A stretch of 64,000 bases of DNA from assembly GCA_963281255.1 (NCBI GenBank), contig OY725488.1, positions 6,793,524 through 6,857,523 on the forward strand, given 5' to 3'. This DNA is from Aphrocallistes beatrix. Taxonomy: Eukaryota; Porifera; Hexactinellida; Sceptrulophora; Aphrocallistidae. The translations under genes and the position numbers were made by a program. Positions 11,211 to 22,759 of this stretch are shown here, piece after piece. Within the stretch, counting starts at the first letter, position 1. Every line of letters begins with the position of its first letter. The notes under the pieces are model-generated. The model saw only the letters and a list, made by a program, of their open reading frames with translations, made no database searches and was not told the DNA's origin.

Positions 11211-12900
11211 GATTATGTCTAAAGTCACTCAAAACTATTCTAACTAATGAAAAACTGTTGATGACCGCTTAAAATTTTAACAATGCTGCGTCCCATTAAA
11301 ACTGGTTACCCAGATAACCATCCAATTGTTGGGTCGGCATCACGAACACAAAGCTCATGGGGGAAAAGTATAATTTTCAGGATTTCTTAGAGAATCACAA
11401 AGAACTTATTCTTTGCAAAAGGTGTCCAACTAGATGCGGCTGCAGTTCATTTTGCGAACCAGTGTAAACCTGTCGAGTTCTCTATAATGCATTAACTAAA
11501 CTTGAAAATTATAATCATCCTAAAATATATAGAGAGAAGTCATTTGATGATCTTGAGGCCTACGATTTGATAATTATAATTATAATGCTTAGAATACATA
11601 AAAGTATATATTCAACATTCTAGCACAACTACAAGTAGTATATTCGAATATCAGCTCTTAATTTTAATCCTTTTGGTGGACTCGATCAGTATATCTCTAG
11701 TTTTACCCCGAAGCCTGTAATAATGCCTGCCAAAACCCAGTCTCCGGGAGGCCAGGGCCTGCAGTCGCCCACCCAAGTGAAATTAGTCCAAGGACACATT
11801 ATTCCCTCTGTCCAATAACTACAAGTTCGCGGGCTACAATTTTATAGAAAACCGTAGGGAAGAGAAAACTAGTTGACTCCCCGTCCTGTGGCTTTGCAGT
11901 CCCCATCTTATTGTCAACTGTATCCCCAAACTCATGGTTCCAGTCAGTTATCCTCCAGGATTAGGCATAATCTATCCATTTGAAAGGTACGGAGACATGG
12001 CTACATCGACTGTTGATTATGCCTTGTTTATTTAGAACAAATCCTTGAACTCTGGATAAACGATGAGCAGAAATCGAGCATTATTTCCCTTAGGAACACC
12101 TCTTGCACTCCTTTCAAAATGACCCCGGGTTTATATAGTTTCCCCGCCAAAAAGACTTACTGAAATGAGTTAGCAAAATTCTTAGTCTGATTGGTTATTA
12201 ATCAAGATTTTTGATATTATAATATGACGAAATTGATCATTGTATATTTTGCCAGTTTGATTCAAACTCAAAATACCCTAAAAAGATAATGTTACAGTTA
12301 TCTATTGGTGATATTCCCTTGAGTTAGAAGTTAAATAATGTTACTAACAAGGAAATATGTATTGACATAATTAATAACTTACTTTTACCGTCTAACAAAG
12401 GAACATTAATATTCGAGGTGTTTTAACTAAAGTTAGGCGAAGTAATATTCAAATGATTTCGTATTCATTACATAGCTATGTATTATAATTCAATGTTCAT
12501 ACTATACCTATTTGTACATCACCGTTGTTAGTAGTTACTACGTACTTATGTTGAAGCAAAACAAACAACTATGGATGTCTGTTTGAATTAAAGCATTATG
12601 ATTTCATCAGGTTATTACGTTTGAAGGGGACACATGCATTTTAGTATATATGTGTGTGTCCGCCAATCGACATGCAATTTGAATGCATTTGTCGGAATGA
12701 AACCACTCCCACCCTTTACTACGCCTCTCAAAAGTTCAGGGGATAGGAATTGCCTCTATATGTACACACAGAAACAATATCAACCTCCATATCAGTTTTA
12801 TTCTAGTTTTTATCGAAAATGCTTACTTATCATAAATAATTTCAGTGTTACCATTAATTATTCTCAATTTTACTAGCTAATTTAGAATTGATATTAATTA
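11211..12900. other. gene-free stretch
   Basis: No gene was found. 12116-12180 is the inverted partner of 3035-3118. Otherwise I see nothing assignable. Confidence 0.4.
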
Positions 12901-13030
12901 CAGTCGATTCCGCTTAATCGGATCACCTTTTTTTGTAGGACCGAATAGTTCTCATACATAGAAGCTAATACAAAATATTTTCGGTTAATTAATAGGGTTC
13001 TCGGCTTAATCGGGCCAAAATGTCCGACTG
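12901..13030. mobile_element. short TA-flanked MITE
   Basis: The 130-bp body starts CAGTCGATTCCGCTTAATCGG and ends with the loosely inverse CGGGCCAAAATGTCCGACTG, and it is bounded by TA. Similar sequence, including 'gaatagttttcatacatag', occurs near 26155-26265. Confidence 0.65.
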
Positions 13031-13031
13031 T

Positions 13032-13340
13032 ATACACTACCCGGACAAAAGTATTTGGACTATCCATTATTTCACAATGCATATAATACTAAAATGGGTT
13101 TATTCATGAAGATCATAACTCCTAAACGGTAAGTGATACAACTAATCGGATTCAGATTCGGAATCTGCGCATTCGAATTAGCTATTGTAGAATATTTCAA
13201 ATCAATTATAAATTCCAAAAAAGGTTTTCAAATTATCAATCACTGCCACCTTGTGCCACATATGTCGCTATTTACCACTATATATGATGGTAATGAATTA
13301 CCTCTTGTAATTCATTACCATTGGGACGGACACCTTTTTT
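13032..13340. mobile_element. Tc1-like end fragment
   Basis: It begins CACTACCCGGACAAAAG, a typical Tc1-type terminus, followed by AT-rich sequence with 'aatcactgccaccttgtgccac', which resembles the interior of the MITE at 5853. No partner end was recognised, so it is truncated. Confidence 0.5.
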
Positions 13341-13374
13341 AAGTCCAGGTTTTCTCCTATCCTTTAACATTGAT

Positions 13375-14305
13375 ACCTATCTCCCATTAAGGAACACCTC
13401 CATATAGTGAACAGGGAACACTCTTTTGTGTCCCAAATGTCACTTAGCCATTCATATGGACCTCCCATTAAGGAACATAAGTGTTTATCATAATTTCTGG
13501 GAATCAGCATGACAGTCAGTGGGCTGTACGTATTCTGTTCACAGTTTGTGGGGATCAGTGTGATCGATGTTTGTTTTGTTCTTTACATGACTGATTAATT
13601 GAAATGAGTTGTTAAATGAAAAGAAAGCCATTTCCCATTGTTTCTATCTAACCTTTTCACAGAAGTTAGAGATCTTGAAGGAAGGTGAAAAAAGTAGTCA
13701 GCGGGCCCCGTTGCGGTTAAGTTTGGCGTTTCCCTTGGAGTTGTTAACCGCGTGGTTAAACGAATGCTAGAACTTGAGACATTGGCCGAGAACAACTGCC
13801 ATCATGCTGCTAAACGCGTAAAAAAATCTAAAAACGAAGATCTCAATGAGAAAGTGTGGGAGTGGTTCGTTGCAGCCCGATCCAAGAACATCCCAGTGTC
13901 AGGTCCAGGGGTTTATCTAGGTACTCGGTCGGCACTTATAGGTGCCAGCCTGGAATCGTCCGAGGAGCAAAGGTGCTTGCAGTGTGATTCGATTTTGGTC
14001 CCGGGTTGCTATCACCCCTGGAATTACAAGATAGACCACTGTTTAGGTGCCATATAACTTTTATCACCTCCAAAAAAGTGCCGGATTGGAAAACTAGATA
14101 AACCCATGGTCAGGTCCTATCCTCCAAGAGAAGCCCTGGATATTGCGACAGACGTGTTAAACGTGTACAAACAAACATTCATACACCGCATAAAATTTAT
14201 GACAGGCCCCTAAAAGGCAGACCTCTTATCAAGGAACACCTCCATATTAGGAACACTTTTCAGCAGTCCCAAAAGTGTTCCCTAATTGGAGGTTTTACTG
14301 TAGTG
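13375..14305 (+). mobile_element. pogo/Tigger-like transposon relic
   Basis: About 13752-13905 encodes a CENP-B/Tigger-type helix-turn-helix segment ending in V-W-E-W-F...I-P-V-S-G-P, a signature of Tigger transposases. The reading resumes after a later insertion (13907-14108) with an L-D-I-A-T-D-V stretch. The right terminus reads GGAGGTTTTACTGTAG; related 'ggaacacctccata' motifs lie at both ends. No DDE core is left, so the copy is dead. Confidence 0.65.
13907..14108. mobile_element. MITE inserted in the Tigger-like gene
   Basis: The inverted ends GGGTTTATCTAG and CTAGATAAACCC enclose about 200 bp. The 9-bp duplication GTCAGGTCC lies at 13898-13906 and 14109-14117. A 9-bp duplication suggests a Mutator-like mover, though the family was not identified. 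Confidence 0.75.
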
Positions 14306-15017
14306 TTAAACTTGAATAATTAATTTTTAAATAAAGATTGTAAAAAAATGGTACGTCATAGAAGAAATCTGCAACTGCAGAAGGTGTTAAAATTGTCTTA
14401 TGCACCTTTAATGTCAAAACATGATTGGGTTGCATTCACGGATTCTAAGTTAACACCTTGTTTGGAGTCTCATTCTGTCGTTTGGTGTCTGATCAAAAAT
14501 CGCACACTCCATGCTCTCAAAACCTATTCCCAGAATTTCAGACCTTAATCTATCATGGTTTTGACATACGGGAAATCACCGAGAAAGTATATTATAGCCG
14601 CTCATTTGACATAATTTGGTTATTTTTGTTGATTTCGAGAGCAATTATTTTACATTTATGAATAACAATAAAGCAAATAGTGAGCAAATTATACAATTCA
14701 TCTAGGGTTTGCGGTTTATTTTTATACACAATGTCCTTACAGAAGCCCCAGAGAAATTAGCCATTTAAATGGAAATGGGCTTCGTCAGAAAACCACACTT
14801 TTCATCCGCTCATTGAACTTCTGAGACATCTGCAGCTCTTCTGTTTATGGAGATCAGTCAGTTTCTGCCCCGTGTGAATTTTGTAAGGATATAGTTTGAG
14901 ATCCTGAGTCATAATCCGCCAAAGAGACGATTTACTTATTCCGAGTTCTGAGGATCGCCGTGATAATGATTTTCGGGGACTCTTGTTAACATAGTCCAGG
15001 ACCATCATGGATATAGG

Positions 15018-15246
15018 CATAGGCGTCGGAAATGGGCCCACCGGCCCTTGGGCTGCCCGGTCCGTAGGCTCCGGGGTCGGCCCAATCGATTCCGGGGCCG
15101 CTACATTCACGGCATAATACATAATACTGCCTGATACACGGTTCTAGGACTTTGGGAATGTATCGGGTACGCTTTTAACCCAGTCAGGTAGGCCCTCCGG
15201 GCCTATCCGGCCCATGCCGGGTGGCCGGGTGGATCCGACGCCTATG
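15018..15246. mobile_element. hAT-like MITE with perfect 8-bp TSD
   Basis: The inverted ends are CATAGGCGTCGGA and TCCGACGCCTATG. The duplication GATATAGG is perfect at 15010-15017 and 15247-15254. The interior is GC-rich (GGCCC/CCGG runs), unlike its surroundings. A fragment starting CATAGGCGTC near 58997 may belong to the same family. Confidence 0.8.
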
Positions 15247-16090
15247 GATATAGGGGTCAGCCGAGAAATTTGAGAAGTATGAACTTTTTTGGTGGTTTTG
15301 AGTTCTTGGGGGGTCTCTTTGGTCAAAATTAAGCCCATGCCACTTTAGCATGTTTGGGCAATTTTGTTGCATGCTTAAATATTTTGGGGCGCCTGAATAA
15401 TTCGGACAATTCCGCATTCAGGAAATCCTACTAAATGATCATGTAGGGTGTTTTATGTTTATTTGAACTCATGGAATATAGGGGAGCAAAACAAGGGGTC
15501 ACTCGATGGGATTACGGAGGTTTGAGATTGGAATGTTGCACATTCCTGCGTCGTTAAGGAAAATATTCAGCTCGAATATGGTCATGTGACCCTCAAATTT
15601 CTCCAAATTTAATCCTGAATACGAATATCAGTATTTGATAAAGGATTCAGCAAGATTTAGGCTCTGAAAAAATAGTCAGATTTATAAAGGAAAAATCATT
15701 TTAATATAATATAATTGTACTTTAGTTTAATCGTAACTAGGAGTCCAAATTATAGTTAAACTATTACTTAAACAAGGCAAGTATAAAATTGTGAATTTTA
15801 AGGGTGAAATTACAATTTTGCACTGTCATTTTGTGCTGAAGTCAGTTATGCACCATATTCTGACTTTCAAAGGTTATTATATCTTGCTGAATCCTCTAAA
15901 CAAATACTAAAAAATTACACAACTAAATGATATTTACATACATGAGTATTTGCATAACTAAATTAATATATAAGAATACATTGCTATACTGTGATAGATA
16001 TTTGCTGGGATTTTCAAAAAATTTCGACAAAAAATAAGTTTGCATCCCAGAAAAGGTGCTGTTTAAACGCATGGTATGGTAGTATAACTC

Positions 16091-17058
16091 GGTAAACGGA
16101 CATTTCGTCGCATGGATATTTCGTCGCATAGACATTTTGTCTCCTGAACATAAGTTACCGGATAATGAGTAGCGTCCCTGGAATTTTTGTCCCCGAAAAA
16201 TTCGTCTCATTAGAGACTAAAATAAACGGGTACTAATATGTAAGGAACGGAAATTGAGGCTTTTGGAGTGGAGTATATTTGAAAAAAATGTCGGTCGACA
16301 GACCGATAGTGCAGCTCCAGGAAGTGACTCGAAGGAACATGTAATATAAATATCGGATTACATCGTCAATTACTAATCTTACGGCATTCTAAGTGTGAAA
16401 TTTGGAATCTACATATTAAAATACTCTATATTTGCCATTGAGAGCTAGCTTTTAGCTCAAAATAAGTTTTTTTTAAAAGGTGTGAAAATATGTATATATA
16501 CATATGTTAAAATCGGAATCTACACATTAAAATATCCTATATGAGCCGTTGAGAACTCGCTTTTAGCTCAAAATAAGATTTTTTCGAAAGGTGTGAAAAT
16601 ATGTATACATACATATGCTAGAAACTCATAAAATATTCATATTATTACTTTCAAAGTTCGAAAATCGGATCCTACGTGGTGAAATACCCTACATTAGTCG
16701 TTGAGATCTTACTTATATCTTTAAACAAAGCTTTGCATTGGAGGTGTTAAAATATGAATATATACTCATAAAAACCAGAAGTGATGAGATTTTGCGAAAA
16801 AAAGTTGACGGTGCACATCTACACCATGAAGAGATCCGACATGCGAAATTTGGTAAAATTCGGACTGTTAGATTTCGCAGTAGCGCGCGTACGGACATAC
16901 ATACATACGGACGGACGGGATACTCCGTCCATGTCATAAGGGCATCTCCCTATAGGAGCTGCACTAAAAAGGGTGAAAATGAGGGCTTTTTATTGAGAAA
17001 TAAGTAGGTGCAAATTGGGCATTTTGGGACAAAATTCCGCGTGACGAAATGTCCATTC
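16091..17058. mobile_element. MULE-like MITE with 9-bp TSD
   Basis: The inner-facing inverted segments GGACATTTCGTCGC and GTGACGAAATGTCC lie near the ends. The 9-bp duplication GTATAACTC lies at 16082-16090 and 17059-17067. It contains the 'tagtgcagctcc' MITE at 16307-16966, which therefore inserted later. Confidence 0.75.
16307..16966. mobile_element. MITE copy, 'tagtgcagctcc' family
   Basis: The perfect 12-bp inverted ends are TAGTGCAGCTCC and GGAGCTGCACTA. The interior contains three related segments starting near 16380, 16500 and 16640 (each with 'gaatctaca/ctcatttt' and 'ggtgtgaaaatatg' motifs), so part is tandemly repeated. The family is the same as at 253 and 39113. Confidence 0.75.
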
Positions 17059-17775
17059 GTATAACTCAAGATAGTGTATATATAGGATGAAAACGCGTAA
17101 ATGAAGTCATCCTGAAATTATAATACTCTTCCTAAACATATGTTTAATATATTACACGAAGTTAAAGTTCACTGTTAATAATTTTGGGATATACTGTAAA
17201 CAGGGGCGGATTTCCTGGTCCGAATTATTCAGGCACCCCCAAAATATTTAAGCTTGCATAAAAAAAATTGCCCAAACATGCCAAAATGGCATGGGCTTAA
17301 TTTTGGCCAAAGGGACCCCCAAGAACTCAAAACCACCAAAAAGTTCATACTTCTCGAATTTCTCGGTTGACCCCCAGTGGACCTGGACTAACAGATTTCC
17401 TTACTCGCTCAATGTTGGCACCAGTGCGTATTTGAACCTCTCCAAAGTTGTTCTTTCGTTGATCTGTGATCTCACCAGTTTTGTGAAACGATTCCACAGC
17501 ATTCTTGTTCTGCCATCTTGTTGGAACTTGATAAAGACTGCACTTGAATGTCCTCCTCCACTCGCTGAACTGGTGAATACGATTGATTTTTATGGTAGAA
17601 TCCCACCATTTTGATCATCTTTTGTTTTCATCTAATGCGTCCATTTTGCTGTCACAGAAATGTCAGAAGGTGCTAAACAACACTTCAAAAGGAAAATATG
17701 ATCAGTAAAAAACTTAACGGGTAATTACGAATTATTTTGGTGATACAATCACTGAAACACCCTATATACTATATA

Positions 17776-17946
17776 CAGTAGAACTCGGTTAGTACGTACT
17801 CGGGATAAGACGTACTTCGGCTTAGTAAGTACTCATTTCTCTGAACCAAAATTCATTTATTATATAGATTCCTATGTAATATCAACTCGGTTAGTACGTA
17901 CTTGTTTCTGCTTCCCGGAGGGGTACGTACTAACCGAGTTCTACTG
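17776..17946. mobile_element. TA-flanked MITE with 25-bp inverted ends
   Basis: It starts CAGTAGAACTCGGTTAGTAC and ends with the exact inverse, flanked by TA. The motif GTACGTAC recurs inside. It has the pogo/Tc1-like MITE style and looks intact. Confidence 0.85.
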
Positions 17947-18223
17947 TATATTAAAGACTACTGTTACTTTGTCATATTTTCTGGGGAAGGTTTACATTTT
18001 CAACGAAACAAGTAAAACTTTTTGTATTCATTATCTAATGCCTAGGTATCGAATAGTAATCCAAATTTTGGAATCGTGTATTCCCTGTGTATTTGAGAAC
18101 CAAGTAAAATGAATTATGTATTACTAAATCGATGTTATACAGTTTGTCCGATAATTTACAAAATTTTTAGCAATTTTTTTGACAAAACTAAAGGGAATAT
18201 CGTTCTGATATTTTTACTGCGAA

Positions 18224-18717
18224 CAAGCGCGCTTCGCTTGCTTGCGCTGCGCGGCTGGCGGACACTTTGTGTCCGCCGGAGGCTCCCTTCGGTTGCGTGG
18301 GGTCACATTGGTTAATTATATGGGAAATAACATCTCTAAACACGTCTGTCCTACTGTTATAATCTTTATCGCACGAAAAATCACCAAATTTATCAATTTT
18401 TAAAATTTTGATGAGTAATGATGACGTCATAACAAAGTGATGAGTCATCATTTTTTGATGATAGTTATACCATATCTGAGATATATTAATATACATAATC
18501 TATTAAAATTTCAGCCTTCTATATCCTATAATGGCTGAGTTATGCTGGAATAACTGTATTGCTTAACTTTTAAAAATGTAACAATGACGTCATAATTCCA
18601 TGATGAATCGACATTTTCGTCTGAGCTCAGAACTTACTGGAGCCATAGCCAAAAAACTCCCACATGCCAAAAATCAGCTTTCTGGGACTGGCTGTTTCTT
18701 CAATCAATTCGTTACAG
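18224..18717. repeat. GC-capped dispersed repeat, copy C
   Basis: A full copy runs from CAAGCGCGCTTCGC to CAATTCGTTACAG, with both TGACGTCA boxes and TGAGTCA. It directly abuts the start of the Helentron-like element. Confidence 0.8.
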
Positions 18718-18725
18718 ATATATAT

Positions 18726-19838
18726 ATCTTATATATTAAAATGCTAGGATTTTTTTTTTTGTGTTTGTCCGAATTGATTGAAGAACTGGGAAGTCGTAGA
18801 GGTGTGAAAATTTGCATGTAGGTGTCAAATGATATGCCTACGATTAAGTTCTAAGATCTAAGCGAAATTTTCACATCTCGGCAAAAAAAATGGAAAACAA
18901 TTTTTCGCACCTTTTCTATACAAAATAAATGACTACTACACTATTACAATAGAAATCATTGTACAAGTACGACACTACAATAAATAGATCGTCATTGTTA
19001 TTAATACTTCAAAGCCACAACTTATGTTTGATATCTTAAATGTATTATAGTGTATGGCTATAAAAAAGATTATCTGCATATTTTCACACCTTTATATACA
19101 CATTTTCACACCATTTGATTAATTTTGAAAATACCTAATACTAGAGACTAGCTTCCAACGGGTGACATGGGGTTTTCAGGGGTGTAGATTTCGAATATCA
19201 TATTTTCAGATCTATATGATAATTATTTGTTTACTTTTGTTTACAATAGATACATAAAGTAAACAAATCTCAAAAATATGCTAGAAACTAGCTTCCAACG
19301 GTTGACATGGGGTTTTCAGGGGTGTAGATTTCGAATATCATATTTTCAGATGTATATGATAAATTATTTGTTTACTTTTGTTGACATTAGATACATAAAG
19401 TAAATAAATCTCAAAGATATGCCAGAAACTTGCTTTAAACAGTTGACATGGGGTTTTCAGGGGTGTAGATTTCGAATATCATGTTTTCGAGCAAATTTGA
19501 TAATTTAATTGTTTACTTTTGTTTACATTGGATACATAAAGTAAACAAATTACAAAAATAGGCTAGCGACTAGCTTCCAACGGTTGGCATGGGGCTTTTA
19601 GTGCTGTAGATTTCAAATATTATATTTTCAGATCCATATGAGAAATTATTCGTTGACCTTTATTTACAATATTTATATAAAGAAAAAGAATTCCCAAATA
19701 TGTTAGATTAAGTAACTCCAGGCGCCCGCAGGGCGACTCTGCGGACACGCAGTGTCCGCAAGCCGCGCAGCGCAAGCAAGCGAAGCGTGCTTGTATATAT
19801 ATATATATAAATATTAATCGAGTTTTAATAGTAAGGAT
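18726..19838. mobile_element. Helentron-like non-autonomous element (HINE type)
   Basis: The head (CTTATATATTAAAATGCTAGG) and the tail (inverse of CCTTACTATTAAAACTCG) are subterminal inverted repeats. Between them are four tandem units of about 140 bp (roughly 19135-19705, marked by 'gacatggggttttcagg'), then a GC-rich hairpin block (19716-19793), a TA tract and the tail. This layout of sub-TIRs, core tandem repeats, hairpin and microsatellite is that described for Helentron-associated interspersed elements. The GC block is the reverse of the cap of repeats A-F. Confidence 0.65.
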
Positions 19839-19886
19839 AGTCAGCTAATATAAAATTAATAATTTATCTTTCTCCTTTCATAGCAA

Positions 19887-20318
19887 CAAGCGCGCTTCGC
19901 TTGCTTGCGCTGCGCGGCTGGCGGACACTTTGTGTCCGCCGGAGGCTCCCTTCGGTCGCCTGGGATCACATTGGTTATTTATAAGGGAGATTTATCAATT
20001 TTTAAATTTTGATGAGTAATGATGACGTCATAACAGGGTGATGAGTCATCATTTTTTGATGATAGTTGCATCATATGTGAGGTATGTTAGCATATAGATT
20101 CTATTAAAATTTCAGCCTTCTATCTCCTATAATGGCGGAGTTATGCTCGAATAACTGTATTGCTTAACTTTTAAAAATGTGACAATGACGTCATAATTCC
20201 ATGATGAGTCGACATTTTGCTCTGAGCTCAGAACTTACTGGAGCCATAGCCAAAAAACTCCCACATGCCAAAAATCAGCTTTCTGGGACTGGCTGTTTCT
20301 TCAATCAATTCGTTACAG
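19887..20318. repeat. GC-capped dispersed repeat, copy D (internally deleted)
   Basis: Same ends as the other copies but lacking roughly 70 bp after 'ataagggaga'. It keeps both TGACGTCA boxes and TGAGTCA, and it is followed by a TA microsatellite. Confidence 0.8.
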
Positions 20319-20352
20319 ATATATTATAAATATATATATATATATATATATA

Positions 20353-20847
20353 CAAGCGCGCTTCGCGCTTGCTTGCGCTGCGCGGCTGGCGGACACTTCG
20401 TGTCCGCCAGAGGCTCCCTTCGGTCGCCTGGAGTCACATTGGTTAATTATAAGGGAGATAACATCTCTAAATATGTCTGTTCTACTGTGCTAATCGATAT
20501 CACTCGAAAAATCACCAAATTTGTCAATTTTAAAATTTTTGATGCGTAATGATGACGTCATAACAAAGTGATGAGTCATCATTTTTTGATGAAAGTCGCA
20601 TCATATGTGAGGTATGTTAGTATACAGATTCTATTAAAATTTCAGCCTTCTATCTCCTATAATGGCTGAGTTATGCCCGAATAACTGTGTTGCTTAACTT
20701 TTAAAAATGTGACAATGACGTCATAATTCCATGATGAGTCGACATTTTGCTCTGAACTCAGAACTTACTGGAGCCATAGCCAAAAGACTCCCACATGCCA
20801 AAAATCAGCCTTCTGCGCCCGGCAGTTTCTTCAATCAATTCGTTACA
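20353..20847. repeat. GC-capped dispersed repeat, copy E
   Basis: A full copy flanked on both sides by long TA tracts. The right TA tract is the target of the Tc1-like transposon that follows. Confidence 0.8.
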
Positions 20848-20867
20848 TATATATATATATATATATA

Positions 20868-22142
20868 CAGGGTGTTTCATAATTGATGCCCTATCCAGAT
20901 TTAACACACTTTATAGAATATCCACTAGTAGTCTTTTACTAGTTAATCGATTCAGCTTGCATCTCAATAGTATGACTCCAATGAACATTTGTTAAGCATT
21001 TAGCTCCATTATAATCGTTATTTTGATCTGCTTACTCCGAAATTAGGTATTCCACTAATATTTACTAAACTAATGGTCAAAGAACAGACTGTTCAAACTC
21101 GTAATCGGGCAATTGGCATGTTACAAGGTGGGCTGACGCAAAAAAAGGTTGCTAAACAGATTGGTGTCAATATCCGAACAGTTCGTCGTTGGTGGCTTAG
21201 CTTTCTTGAAGGTCACTCACTCGAAAACAAAAGGGGCCTGGACGAAAAACATCCGTCCCAATGCCAGCAAAATTGGTCATCACAAAGTCTACCAAGAAAA
21301 GGCACCAATCAACCAGATCCATCTCTCGGAAGTTGAAGTCTAAGGGGTATTCTATCTCATACAGCACCGTTTACGGGAAAACCGATTGAAATTTTGTAAG
21401 GCACGACAAAATTGGACAACAGAAGAATGGAAAAGAGTTATTTTCTCAGATGAATGTCCCTTTGAACTGATCCATGCACCCAATCGACAGAATGATCGAA
21501 TTTGGGCACCTGACAAGTCTGATGTTCCACCCATAGAACTGGTAAAACACCCTCCTAAAATTCAGGTATGGGGGATGATCTCTTACCAGGCTGTCTCCGA
21601 TTTGCACATGATAGATCCTGGACAAACAGTAACTGCAGATTACTATGTGAACGAAGTTCTGACGAAGACTCTTAGTGCCACGTATAAACGAAAACGAAAA
21701 ACCGGATCAACTATCCAGAGAAAGATGGTACACAACATGTCCAATTCAATTTTCCAACAAGATGGTGCACCGGCCCATCACTCGAAAAAGTCTCAAGAGT
21801 GGTTAAAAAATAATATACCTTCGTTCTGGGAGAAAGGTATTTGGCCAGGTAACTCCCCAGATCTCAATCCAATAGAAAATGTATGGGCAATAATGAAAAG
21901 TGATATGGATACGATGGCTTTTCCACACAACCTGAAAAAGCTTGAAAATAACATTAAACTGGCCTGGTCGAGACTTTCGCCTGAAATGTTAGAAAATTTA
22001 TATAATGGGATGCCGAATAGAATAAATAAGTGCATCAAACTGCATGGTGGTTATATTGCAAAGTGATTTCTTAGATTTTTAGCTGTTAGTGTTGCGTTAA
22101 TTCTTTGTGTGTTATAGAGGGCATCATTTATGAAACACCCTG
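20868..22142 (+). mobile_element. Tc1/mariner transposon, DD37E, whole ends but broken gene
   Basis: The inverted ends CAGGGTGTTTCATAATTGAT and ATCATTTATGAAACACCCTG sit inside a TA microsatellite. The transposase gene covers 21073-22066. The helix-turn-helix part opens at 21073 (T-Q-K-K-V-A-K-Q-I-G-V). A middle segment starting at 21261 is in another frame, and the catalytic part (21386-22066) is in a third, so there are at least two frameshifts. Catalytic motifs are I-F-S-D-E, F-Q-Q-D-G-A-P-A-H-H and S-P-D-L-N-P-I-E-N, with 37 residues between the second aspartate and the glutamate, a DD37E spacing. The ends look young, so the copy could still be mobilised in trans. Confidence 0.9.
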
Positions 22143-22168
22143 TATATATATATATATATATATATATA

Positions 22169-22662
22169 CAAGCGCGCTTCGCTTGCTTGCGCTGCGCGGC
22201 TGGCGGACACTTTGTGTCCGCCGGAGGCTCCCTTCGGTCGCCTGGAGGTGACATTGGTTAATTATAAGGGAGATAACATCTCTAAATACGTCTGTCCTAC
22301 GGTTATAATCTATTTCGCACGAAAAATCACCAAATTTATCAATTTTTAAAATTTTGATGAGTAATGATGACGTCATAAAAAAGTGATGAGTCAACATTTT
22401 TTGATGATAGCGATATCATATGTGAGGTATGTTAGTATACAGATTCTATTAAAATTTCAGCCTTCTATCTCCTATAATGGCTGAGTTATGCCCGAATAAC
22501 TGTGTTGCTTAACTTTTAAAAATGTGACAATGACGTCATAATTCAATGATGAGTCGACATTTTATCCTGAGCTCAGAACTTACTCGAGCCATAGCCAAAA
22601 GACTCCCACATGCCAAAAATCAGCCTTCTGCGCCCGGCAGTTTCTTCAATCAATTCGTTACA
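22169..22662. repeat. GC-capped dispersed repeat, copy F
   Basis: Full copy with both CRE boxes. It is followed by a TA tract and two successive copies of the ATTAATCGAGTTTTAATAG tail near 22684-22706 and 22735-22759, separated by a TAAA microsatellite. Confidence 0.8.
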
Positions 22663-22759
22663 TATATATATATATATATATATACAATAATCGAGTTTTA
22701 ATAGTAAGGATATAAATAAATAAATAAATATTCATTAATCGAGTTTTAATAGTAAGGAT

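Larger units (their letters stand above)
15255..17372. mobile_element. element with ~165-bp terminal inverted repeats
   Basis: 15255-15420 and 17206-17372 are inverted copies of about 165 bp (shared 'ggtggttttgagttcttgg' and 'gcctgaataattcgga'). They bracket about 1.8 kb that holds further insertions. No transposase was seen. The element interrupts the mariner-like relic. Its superfamily is undetermined. Confidence 0.65.
14720..17600 (-). mobile_element. Tc1/mariner-type transposon relic, split in two
   Basis: Two coding pieces on the minus strand fit one transposase. 17600-17375 gives an N-terminal segment with T-G-E-I-T-D and G-A-N-I-E-R-V-R-K-S-V. 15010-14720 gives S-L-S-R-R-S-S-E-L-G-I-S-K-S-S-L, then D-L-K-L-Y-P-Y-K-I, then V-W-F-S-D-E-A-H-F, the first catalytic aspartate region. 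Between them lies about 2.1 kb of foreign DNA (15255-17372) plus a hAT-like MITE (15018-15246). Frames are disrupted, and the rest of the catalytic core was not seen. Confidence 0.65.

Noticed and set aside
19135-19705. CRISPR-like array
   Set aside because: Units are contiguous 140-bp tandem repeats without spacers, in an animal genome.
18109-22397. Many 60-100-residue open frames across the GC-capped repeats
   Set aside because: They recur only because the repeat recurs, start in the AT body and end in the GC cap, and change between copies.
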